Shown here piece by piece: positions 7,597-13,237 of a stretch of DNA of 13,237 nt (its first letter is position 1; each line of letters starts with the position of its first letter). The stretch is from JAAYEL01 sp964344625. GTDB lineage: Bacteria; Bacillota; Clostridia; Tissierellales; Peptoniphilaceae. The notes under the pieces were generated by a model, which saw nothing but the letters and a program-made list of their open reading frames with translations, did no database searches and had not been told where the DNA came from. The DNA lies in assembly GCA_964344625.1 (NCBI GenBank), contig CAYFNZ010000029.1, positions 1 through 13,237 of the forward strand. The letters are read 5' to 3'. The translations under genes were made by a program, and so were the position numbers.

Positions 7597-7626
7597 TTGG
7601 CAAAAATCTTATGTAAAATGTTTAAT
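7597..7626 (+). promoter_or_regulatory. Secondary promoter candidate of the pot operon
   Basis: TTGGCA (7597-7602) is followed after 18 bases by TTTAAT (7621-7626), five of six bases matching the -10 consensus. This -10 lies inside the palindrome at 7620-7634. If used, a protein bound to the palindrome would directly block it. It is less convincing than the promoter at 7644-7671. Confidence 0.35.
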
Positions 7627-7634
7627 AATTAAAC
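7620..7634. promoter_or_regulatory. Palindromic operator candidate upstream of the XRE-pot operon
   Basis: GTTTAATAATTAAAC is a perfect 7-bp inverted repeat around one central base. It lies ten bases before the -35 of the main promoter and covers the -10 of the alternative promoter. A further half-site GTTTAAT occurs at 7681-7687, just after the predicted transcription start. The natural candidate ligand is the XRE-cupin regulator encoded immediately downstream. AT-rich DNA yields such words by chance, which limits confidence. Confidence 0.45.
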
Positions 7635-7643
7635 TTTTTAGTA

Positions 7644-7671
7644 TTGTATTATATTTTTTATCTGTTATAAT
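7644..7671 (+). promoter_or_regulatory. Main promoter of the XRE-potABCD operon
   Basis: TTGTAT (7644-7649), a 16-base spacer and TATAAT (7666-7671), with an extended -10 TG at 7663-7664. The predicted start is near 7678, about 53 bases before the regulator gene. No other promoter is evident before potA, so all five genes probably share this transcript. Confidence 0.7.
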
Positions 7672-7730
7672 CATCTAAGTGTTTAATATTTTAAGATTTT
7701 TATTTAATATAAGGCTAGAAAGGAGAAGCT

Positions 7731-8270
7731 ATGGAAGTCGGAGAAAGCATTAAGAATTTAAGACAGAAGATGGGGCTGACGCAAGAAGAGTTAGCTGAGA
7801 GGTCGGAAGTGACCAAGGGATTTATTTCTCAACTAGAAAGAGACCTTACTTCTCCGAGTTTGGATACTTTTTCAAATGTTCTTGAAGCCTTGGGCACTAG
7901 CTTTGCAGAATTTTTTAAGGTTGAAAAGGAAGAAAAAATAGTATTTACCAAGGAAGACTATTTTGAGGGCAGCTATGATAAGCTAGGTCTTAAGATGGAG
8001 TGGATTGTGCCGAATGCTCAAAAAAATAGTATGGAGCCGGTCTTGTTTACCCTTGATAAGGATGGAGAAACTAAGGAATATACCCCTTATGAAGGTGAAG
8101 AATTTGGCTATGTTCTAGAAGGTGAAATAAAGCTAATCGTTGGTAATAAGGACTATATAGTTAAAAAGGGCCAGACCTTCTACCTTTTTGCCAACCAGAC
8201 CAGGTGTATTAAAAATATTTTTAATGGTCAAACCAAGATCTTGTGGATTACAAATCCACCTAATTTTTAA
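7731..8270 (+). CDS. XRE-cupin transcriptional regulator of the polyamine transport operon
   Basis: A 179-residue regulator. An XRE/Cro-type helix-turn-helix spans about 6-60 (GLTQEELAERS, then FISQLERDLTSPSLDTF). A linker leads to a small cupin domain at about 105-172 (GEEFGYVLEGEIKLIVGNKDY, shown in part). Cupin metal ligands are not conserved: the position usually held by the first His is Tyr120 and the last is around Arg158, so the domain probably binds a small effector rather than catalysing a reaction. Regulators of this build (PuuR-like) often sit at the head of polyamine uptake or degradation operons. Eleven bases separate it from potA. The simplest model is autoregulation plus control of potABCD in response to polyamine levels. 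Start ATG 7731 follows AAAGGAG at 7719-7725. The family is certain; the effector is inferred from the neighbours. Confidence 0.9.
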   Translation: MEVGESIKNLRQKMGLTQEELAERSEVTKGFISQLERDLTSPSLDTFSNVLEALGTSFAEFFKVEKEEKIVFTKEDYFEGSYDKLGLKMEWIVPNAQKNSMEPVLFTLDKDGETKEYTPYEGEEFGYVLEGEIKLIVGNKDYIVKKGQTFYLFANQTRCIKNIFNGQTKILWITNPPNF

Positions 8271-8281
8271 GGAGGAGAATT

Positions 8282-9340
8282 ATGACACATGCAATTGAAT
8301 TGATAAATGTAAGAAAAGAGTTTGACGGCCAAGTAGTCTTAAATGATATTAATTTAGTGATAGAAGAGAATGAATTTCTAACCCTTCTTGGACCATCTGG
8401 ATGTGGAAAGACAACCACCTTAAGGATTATCGGTGGTTTTGAGGCGGCAGACAGCGGCCAAGTCCTATTTGACGGTAAGGACATCAAGGATACACCCGCC
8501 TATAAGAGAAATGTAAATACAGTTTTTCAAAAGTATGCACTTTTTAGCCACTTAAATGTATTTGATAATATAGCATTTGGCTTGAAGCTTAAAAAGGTGC
8601 CAAAGGATGAGATAAGGCAGAGAGTTTTAGAAATGCTAAGGCTTGTAAACCTTAAGGGCTTTGAAAATAGGAGCATTGACCAACTTTCAGGAGGTCAACA
8701 ACAAAGGGTTGCCATAGCTAGGGCCCTTGTAAATGAGCCTAAGGTCCTACTTTTGGATGAGCCTTTGGGAGCCCTTGACCTTAAGCTAAGAAAAGACATG
8801 CAGATAGAACTTAAGAATATACAACAAAGGGTGGGAATTACATTTATTTATGTAACCCACGACCAAGAAGAAGCCCTAACCATGTCTGACAAGATAGTTG
8901 TTATGAATGACGGAATTATTCAACAGATTGGAAGTCCGATAGACATCTATAACGAACCGATAAACGACTTCGTTGCTAGGTTTATCGGTGAATCAAACAT
9001 TTTAGAAGGTGTCATGCCGGAAGACTACAAGGTTGAGTTTTCAGGTAGGATGTTTGACTGTGTGGACTTTGACTTTTATCCTAACGAACATGTAGATGTG
9101 GTTATTAGACCGGAAGATATCGAGTTTACTGCCTATGACAAGGGCATGCTAAAGGGGGTCGTTAAGTCCTGCCTATTCAAGGGTGTCCACTATGAAATCA
9201 TGATTGATGTCGATGGAATTGACTACATGGCCCATTCTACCTTAAGCAAGGAAGAAGGGGAAAAAGTCGGCATAAATATTATTCCTGACAACATCCATGT
9301 TATGAGAAAGGGTGAGGTAGAAGGCGATGAAGAAGATTAA
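8282..9340 (+). CDS. potA: Spermidine/putrescine ABC importer, ATP-binding protein
   Basis: The ATPase of a polyamine import complex (PotA2BC with lipoprotein PotD), acting at the inner face of the membrane. The 352 residues show Walker A GPSGCGKT (37-44), Q-loop Gln83, LSGGQ (135-139), Walker B VLLLDE (155-160), H-loop His193 and, at about 271-343, a C-terminal TOBE-type domain containing VVIRPEDIEF. The RLPLGALDLKLR-like stretch after Walker B (PLGALDLKLRKDMQ) is typical of the PotA/MalK importer class. Length is near that of E. coli PotA (378). ATG 8282 follows GGAGGAG at 8271-8277. The gene ends 14 bases inside potB, favouring coupled translation. Iron or other polyamine-like substrates are possible for this class, but the PotD encoded downstream supports polyamines. 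Confidence 0.95.
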   Translation: MTHAIELINVRKEFDGQVVLNDINLVIEENEFLTLLGPSGCGKTTTLRIIGGFEAADSGQVLFDGKDIKDTPAYKRNVNTVFQKYALFSHLNVFDNIAFGLKLKKVPKDEIRQRVLEMLRLVNLKGFENRSIDQLSGGQQQRVAIARALVNEPKVLLLDEPLGALDLKLRKDMQIELKNIQQRVGITFIYVTHDQEEALTMSDKIVVMNDGIIQQIGSPIDIYNEPINDFVARFIGESNILEGVMPEDYKVEFSGRMFDCVDFDFYPNEHVDVVIRPEDIEFTAYDKGMLKGVVKSCLFKGVHYEIMIDVDGIDYMAHSTLSKEEGEKVGINIIPDNIHVMRKGEVEGDEED

Positions 9341-10139
9341 AAGACTTGCCTATCCCTACAATGTTTGGATGGTATTATTGATAATTGCACCCTTGGTTTT
9401 GGTTGCATATTATGCTTTTACCACTTCTAGTGGAAGCTTTACCCTAGAAAATTTTAGGAAGATTTACGAACCTAAGACCCTAAAGACCCTATATAATTCA
9501 ATTTCAATAGCCTTTAAGTCAACCCTTATTTGCCTATTGATTGGATATCCTATGGCCTATTTCATATCAAAGACCAATGCTAAATATAGGACAGTTGCCA
9601 TGATGCTTATCATGGTTCCTATGTGGATGAACTTCCTACTTAGGACCTATGCTTGGGTTACAATACTTTCTCCTAGTGGGGTTTTAAATTCAATTTTGAA
9701 GCTTTTTGGCCTTAAGGGACTTAATATCATGTATACTCAAACCGCTGTCACCATCGGTATGGTTTACAACTTTTTACCCTTTATGATTTTGCCAATTTAT
9801 ACGGCTTTAGAAAAGATGGACTACAGGCTGGTAGAAGCTGCCCACGATCTTGGGGCAAATGACTTTCAAGCATTTTCCAAGGTAATCTTTCCTATATCTT
9901 TACCGGGAGTTTATTCAGGTATTTCCATGGTCTTTGTACCAGCTATTTCAACCTTTGAAATCACAAGGCTTTTAGGTGGTGGTAAGGTTAATATGATAGG
10001 AAATGTTATCGAACAGCAATTTTTATATACAGGAAATTGGAACTACGGTTCAGCCCTAGCCCTAATCCTTATGGTATTTATAGTTATCTCAATCCTATTT
10101 GATAAGGAAGGTGTTGAAACAGGAGGTAAAAATGAATAG
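9327..10139 (+). CDS. potB: Spermidine/putrescine ABC importer, permease PotB
   Basis: A 270-residue membrane permease with six predicted helices; the first is at about 13-31. The cytoplasmic EAA loop that docks on PotA reads VEAAHDLGANDFQAF (169-183), followed by FPISLPG. Length matches PotB proteins (E. coli 275). It should form the channel as a heterodimer with PotC. ATG 9327 lies inside the end of potA with a GAGGT site at 9314-9318, also within potA. The last 8 bases overlap potC. The C-terminus is hydrophilic (DKEGVETGGKNE) and partly reflects the ribosome site of potC embedded in the coding sequence. Nothing suggests loss of function. Confidence 0.95.
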   Translation: MKKIKRLAYPYNVWMVLLIIAPLVLVAYYAFTTSSGSFTLENFRKIYEPKTLKTLYNSISIAFKSTLICLLIGYPMAYFISKTNAKYRTVAMMLIMVPMWMNFLLRTYAWVTILSPSGVLNSILKLFGLKGLNIMYTQTAVTIGMVYNFLPFMILPIYTALEKMDYRLVEAAHDLGANDFQAFSKVIFPISLPGVYSGISMVFVPAISTFEITRLLGGGKVNMIGNVIEQQFLYTGNWNYGSALALILMVFIVISILFDKEGVETGGKNE

Positions 10140-10914
10140 AAAAACTAGAATTTCTGAAAAAATCTATATGTTTTTGATTTATTTGTTTTTATATGCTCCG
10201 ATACTTGTTTTGATGGTTTATTCTTTTAATGAATCCAAGACTAGGGGCAAGTGGACAGGCCTTTCCTTAAAGTGGTATAGGGAGCTTTTCAATAGTAGGG
10301 AAGTACTTCAAGCTCTTTCCAATACTTTGACAATAGCAGTGGTTACTACTGTGATTGCTACGATTGTTGGAACCTTGGCGGCTGTGGGATTTATGGAATT
10401 TTCCAAAAAGAAGAAAAAAGTTCTTTTGGCCATAAATGAGATACCGGTCTTGAATCCGGATATAGTTATCGCTGTAGGCCTTATGGTCCTATTTACGGCA
10501 ATAAATATAGAATTTGGGATGTTGACCTTGATTTTGTCCCACGTGGTCTTTACAGTTCCTTATGTGATTCTTTCCATCCTTCCTAAGCTAAAGATGATGG
10601 ATAGAAACCTTAGTGAGGCGGCCATGGACTTGGGAGCGACACCTATGCAGACCCTATTTTTGGTTATAATACCTGAAATAAAACAGGGGATAATAGCCGG
10701 GGCCATGATGGCATTTACCCTATCAATTGATGACTTTGTAATATCGTTTTTCACAAAGGGAAGAGGCTTTAATACCGTTTCAACAACAGTTTATTCCATG
10801 GCTAGAAAGGGGATTAACCCAACTATCAACGCCATGTCAACCATAATGTTTGCAGTAACCCTACTATTATTAGTATTAGTTTATATAAAATCAAATAAAA
10901 AGGAGCAAGTATAA
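10132..10914 (+). CDS. potC: Spermidine/putrescine ABC importer, permease PotC
   Basis: A 260-residue permease with about six membrane helices (the first about 11-30, the last about 236-252) and the EAA loop SEAAMDLGATPMQTL (161-175). The DDFVISFF segment (200-207) is highly characteristic of PotC-type subunits. Length agrees with E. coli PotC (264). The start is ATG 10132, six bases after AGGAGG (10121-10126). An in-frame ATG at 10099 would give 11 extra residues, no ribosome site and a 41-base overlap, so it is rejected. The gene overlaps potB by 8 bases, and the stop codon lies one base before the potD ATG, so PotB, PotC and PotD are probably translated in a coupled series. Confidence 0.95.
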   Translation: MNRKTRISEKIYMFLIYLFLYAPILVLMVYSFNESKTRGKWTGLSLKWYRELFNSREVLQALSNTLTIAVVTTVIATIVGTLAAVGFMEFSKKKKKVLLAINEIPVLNPDIVIAVGLMVLFTAINIEFGMLTLILSHVVFTVPYVILSILPKLKMMDRNLSEAAMDLGATPMQTLFLVIIPEIKQGIIAGAMMAFTLSIDDFVISFFTKGRGFNTVSTTVYSMARKGINPTINAMSTIMFAVTLLLLVLVYIKSNKKEQV

Positions 10915-10915
10915 A

Positions 10916-11953
10916 ATGAAGAAAAAAGTTTTATTAGCTTTATTAGCCTGCTTGATGGTTTTGTCTCTTGCAGCATGTGGCGAGAAAAAAGACCAAAAAG
11001 TTGTTAATGTTTACAACTGGGGTGAATATATTGATGAGTCATTACTATCTAAGTTTGAAAAAGAAACTGGAATCAAGGTAAACTACGATACTTTCGTAAC
11101 TAATGAAGACCTTTATGTAAAGTTAAAGAATTCAAACGTTTCCTATGATGTTTTGATTCCTTCAGACTACATGATTGAAAAGATGATTAAGGAAGATATG
11201 TTGCAAAAGATAGACTTTGCTAACATCCCAAATTATGAAAACATAGATGAAGAATTTAAGGACAAGGAATTTGATCCTAATAACGAGTATTCAGTTCCAT
11301 ATTTCTGGGGAACCCTTGGCCTTGTATATAACTCTGATAATGTTAAAGAAAACATTGATAGCTGGAATGCCTTATGGGATGCAAAATACAAGGATGACAT
11401 CATAATGATGGATTCATCCAGGGATGCCATAGGTTTATCCCTAGTTAGACTAGGCTATAGCCTAAATTCTGAAGATGAAAAAGAGCTAAACCAAGCCAAA
11501 GAAGAACTTGCTAAGCAAAAAGAATTAGTAAGGGCCTACCAACTTGACCAAACAAGAGATATCATGATAAATGGGGAAGCAAACCTTGCTGTTATGTATT
11601 CTGGAGATGCTGCCCTAGCTATTTCAGAAGCTCCAAATCTTAGATATGCGATACCAAAAGAAGGTTCTAATATCTTTATAGATTCAATGGTAATCCCTAA
11701 AAATGCAGAAAACAAGGAAAATGCTGAAGCCTTTATCAACTTTATGATAGAAGAACACAATGCGGCACAAAACGCATCAATTGGTTATTCTACACCTATT
11801 ACAAAGGCTAAAGACCTATTAGAAGACAGCATGAGAAACAATCCAGCGTCATATCCTGATTTATCAGGCCATAAGAACCTTGAAACCTTCAGGGACCCTG
11901 GCGAAAAAGTTAAGATATATGATGATATTTGGCAATCAATAATTGCAAACTAA
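10916..11953 (+). CDS. potD: Spermidine/putrescine-binding lipoprotein
   Basis: The 345-residue extracellular receptor of the importer. A type II signal peptide ends in the lipobox LAAC with lipid-bearing Cys21, then a short charged linker, then a bacterial solute-binding fold. The diagnostic YNWGEYID stretch (33-40) matches the Trp-x-Glu-Tyr polyamine-site segment near the N-terminus of E. coli PotD. Further polyamine-site regions are DSSRDAIG and IFIDSMVIP, which keeps the Asp that in E. coli PotD (Asp257) contacts the ligand amine. By my alignment from memory, other contacts differ: Ser where E. coli has Asp168, Asp where it has Glu171, and Phe for Trp255. That fits a Gram-positive PotD and leaves the preference between spermidine and putrescine open. 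AAAGGAG at 10899-10905 precedes ATG 10916. Length is close to E. coli PotD (348). Confidence 0.94.
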   Translation: MKKKVLLALLACLMVLSLAACGEKKDQKVVNVYNWGEYIDESLLSKFEKETGIKVNYDTFVTNEDLYVKLKNSNVSYDVLIPSDYMIEKMIKEDMLQKIDFANIPNYENIDEEFKDKEFDPNNEYSVPYFWGTLGLVYNSDNVKENIDSWNALWDAKYKDDIIMMDSSRDAIGLSLVRLGYSLNSEDEKELNQAKEELAKQKELVRAYQLDQTRDIMINGEANLAVMYSGDAALAISEAPNLRYAIPKEGSNIFIDSMVIPKNAENKENAEAFINFMIEEHNAAQNASIGYSTPITKAKDLLEDSMRNNPASYPDLSGHKNLETFRDPGEKVKIYDDIWQSIIAN

Positions 11954-11958
11954 TTTAG

Positions 11959-11998
11959 AAGCGGTGTTATAGACCTTGAGATCTATGACACCGCTTTT
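11959..11998 (+). terminator. Intrinsic terminator of the pot operon
   Basis: GCGGTGTTATAGA (11961-11973) pairs with TCTATGACACCGC (11982-11994) over 13 positions with one U-G pair. Two outer A-U pairs extend it, and the loop has eight bases. Four T follow, then a further T-rich stretch. It starts six bases after the potD stop and is the strongest hairpin in the window. Confidence 0.9.
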
Positions 11999-12029
11999 AT
12001 CTCTTTTATTAATAAAGATGATAAATATA

Positions 12030-12058
12030 TTGAAAAATATTCATACTTGATTTATTCT
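12030..12058 (+). promoter_or_regulatory. Promoter candidate of the LysR-type gene
   Basis: TTGAAA (12030-12035), a 17-base spacer and TATTCT (12053-12058, four of six consensus bases). This would leave a leader of about 85 bases before ATG 12149. The leader contains a small dyad, TTAGT-TAAG-ACTAA (12097-12110), which might be an autoregulatory site, though it is short enough to be chance. Confidence 0.4.
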
Positions 12059-12148
12059 ATAGGATATAGGAAGTATTTATTTAACTTATGTATGACTTAG
12101 TTAAGACTAAATACTAGTTCAAGGGATTGATTTTAGGAGAAAAAATAT

Positions 12149-13033
12149 ATGAATATAAATGAATTAATAACTTTTAAAAGGGCAGCTGAATTGCTAAATT
12201 TCTCAAATACGGCTAAAGAGCTTAATTACTCTCAATCTGCTATAACAATTCAAATAAAAAACCTAGAAGAAGAGTTTGGCGTTCAACTTTTCGACAGGGT
12301 TGGGAAAAATGTAAAACTTACGCCGGCAGGTCACGCCCTTTTAAACCATGCAAATACCATAATTAATGAGGTTGAAAGAGCTAAAAATGAAATAGGAAAG
12401 GATAACTTATCCCAAGATTTCTTAAGGGTAGGCTGTATAGACTCAATTTGTTCCTGTCATATCCCAAAAATAATAAAAATACTAAGGGAAAAACAAACGA
12501 CCTTCCCGCTAAAAATTGTAACATCATCTCCGAGCGATCTTTTAGACATGATGAATAAAAATCAATTGGACCTAGTTTACATTTTAGATAGGCCTATATT
12601 TAATAGCAAGTGGGAAAAGGCCATAGACATAGTGGAACCCTTAAACTTTATATCTAGTTCTACATCGGAATTTGCCAATAAAGAAGATTTGTCAATCTAC
12701 GATATTATTAATGAAAACTTCTATTTAACTGAAGACAACGTAAATTACAGGCTTTCATTAGAAGAGAGATTGGCGGAATTAGACCTTGAAATCAGACCTA
12801 GATTGGAAGTTTCAAGCCCGGATATTATCATAAAAGCCCTATTAGAGAGCAAGGCTATATCATATTTACCCAATTTTTCATTTAAAGAAGACCTTGAAGA
12901 AGGTTTAGTTTCAATTTTACCAATAAAAGAAATAAATTTAACCATGAATAGGCAGTTGTTCTACCACAAGGATAAGTTCGTAACCAAGGAAATGGAGACC
13001 TTTATTAAGGTCGTGTCAGAAGATTTGAAGTAA
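12149..13033 (+). CDS. LysR-family transcriptional regulator
   Basis: A 294-residue regulator. The N-terminal winged helix-turn-helix (about 3-61) contains AAELLNFSNTAKELNYSQSA and the family's characteristic NLEEEFGVQLFDR...LTPAG. A linker helix (about 62-88) and a periplasmic-binding-protein-like effector domain (about 91-290) follow. The effector domain opens with FLRVGCIDSICSCHIPKI, where LysR proteins usually have ligand-contacting Ser/Thr. Here it holds all three cysteines of the protein (96, 101, 103) and His104. ATG 12149 is preceded by AGGAG at 12135-12139. The gene is not divergent from a target as many LysR genes are. It points towards the secreted-protein gene at 13155, whose crowded promoter begins directly after its stop codon, so that gene is a candidate target. 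The effector cannot be deduced. Confidence 0.92.
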   Translation: MNINELITFKRAAELLNFSNTAKELNYSQSAITIQIKNLEEEFGVQLFDRVGKNVKLTPAGHALLNHANTIINEVERAKNEIGKDNLSQDFLRVGCIDSICSCHIPKIIKILREKQTTFPLKIVTSSPSDLLDMMNKNQLDLVYILDRPIFNSKWEKAIDIVEPLNFISSSTSEFANKEDLSIYDIINENFYLTEDNVNYRLSLEERLAELDLEIRPRLEVSSPDIIIKALLESKAISYLPNFSFKEDLEEGLVSILPIKEINLTMNRQLFYHKDKFVTKEMETFIKVVSEDLK

Positions 13034-13047
13034 AAAGCGGCTAAATA

Positions 13048-13145
13048 TTACAAGTATGTAACTTTTGTAATCTTTTTGTAATGAATTCTTGATTTTTGTA
13101 ATAATCAATAGTAGTATACTAATTAGTTACAAAAACATTACAAAG
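13048..13145. promoter_or_regulatory. Cluster of TTGTAA/TTACAA sites around the promoter of the last gene
   Basis: TTACA-AGTA-TGTAA forms a dyad at 13048-13061. TTGTAA occurs at 13065-13070, 13076-13081 and 13096-13101, and the reverse complement TTACAA at 13127-13132 and 13138-13143. The pairs at 13065/13076 and at 13127/13138 are each spaced 11 bp, one helical turn. The first pair is a near copy of the inverted second pair, so bases 13063-13082 and 13126-13145 form a large imperfect inverted repeat around a 43-base centre. The centre contains a -10 box, TATACT (13115-13120), without a good -35. This layout suggests several bound dimers, possibly with looping, around the transcription start. 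No terminator for the LysR gene is visible here. Confidence 0.6.
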
Positions 13146-13154
13146 GAGATTAGC

Positions 13155-13237
13155 ATGAAAAGCTTTAAGAAGGTAGGTGCTTATGCACTTGCTATAGCCT
13201 TATCTGCATCAGCATTAGCTTCAAATGTCGCATATGC
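13155..13237 (+). CDS. Secreted or surface protein, 5' end only (truncated by window edge)
   Basis: ATG 13155 is preceded by AAAGGAG at 13142-13148, and 27 codons are visible before the window ends. They encode a typical Sec signal peptide: a basic start (MKSFKK), a hydrophobic Ala/Leu core (about 8-22) and a likely cleavage region at ALASNVAYA. The mature protein is not in the window, so no function can be given. The strong ribosome site and elaborate upstream region suggest a well-expressed, regulated extracellular protein. Confidence 0.8.
   Translation, partial: MKSFKKVGAYALAIALSASALASNVAY

Noticed and set aside
10099..10131. Upstream ATG for potC
   Set aside because: It lies deep inside potB and lacks a ribosome site, while ATG 10132 follows AGGAGG by five bases.
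13063..13145. Large inverted repeat as terminator of the LysR gene
   Set aside because: The arms are 43 bases apart, the stem is almost all A-T, and no T-run follows the 3' arm, which instead runs into the ribosome site of the next gene. Operator function is more likely.
1..13237. CRISPR array, insertion sequence, tRNA or rRNA
   Set aside because: I saw no regularly spaced direct repeats of CRISPR type, no transposase frame or terminal repeats, and no tRNA- or rRNA-like segment. Gene spacing and codon use are even across the window, with no sign of recent insertion.

Overview
The window is AT-rich with very compact gene packing. Arginine is encoded almost only by AGA/AGG, Shine-Dalgarno sites are strong GGAGG-type, promoters are SigA-like, and intrinsic terminators end in T-runs. 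Together with a Gram-positive lipoprotein signal on the binding protein, this points to a low-GC Firmicute. The overall style resembles anaerobic Gram-positive cocci of the Tissierellia (Anaerococcus, Peptoniphilus, Finegoldia). That placement is an inference, because no rRNA or other marker gene is present.

Bases 1-215 hold no gene. They contain two consecutive inverted repeats built from the same 8-bp word, and then two tandem TATAAT boxes. A MacB/FtsX-type ABC protein follows (216-2783), with ATPase and permease in one chain and an unusually large extracellular domain. It converges on a CPBP-family membrane protease (2837-3778, minus strand) across a shared hairpin terminator. A divergent promoter region (3779-4002) then leads into a tandem pair of half-size ABC exporters (4003-5745 and 5735-7507). 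Their sequence asymmetry marks them as a heterodimeric multidrug-type exporter with one degenerate and one consensus ATP site. The exporter mRNA leader appears to carry a short reading frame and two terminator-like elements, which fits transcriptional attenuation.

After a strong terminator comes a five-gene operon. An XRE-cupin regulator (7731-8270) is followed by potA, potB, potC and potD (8282-11953), which make up a polyamine ABC importer. Gaps are at most 11 bases and two junctions overlap, so the genes are probably co-transcribed and translationally coupled. The regulator probably senses polyamine or a related signal and controls its own operon. A near-perfect palindrome in the promoter region is the best operator candidate. 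A long hairpin terminator closes the operon.

The last part holds a LysR-type regulator (12149-13033) and the first 27 codons of a secreted protein cut by the window edge (13155 onward). The 121 bases between them are filled with repeated TTGTAA/TTACAA elements arranged as a large inverted repeat around a -10 box, the signature of a densely regulated promoter.

Most genes belong to well-known families. The parts most worth a second look are non-coding: the exporter leader, the TTGTAA cluster, the tandem inverted repeats at the left end, and the operator candidate of the pot operon. No CRISPR array, mobile element, tRNA or rRNA was seen.
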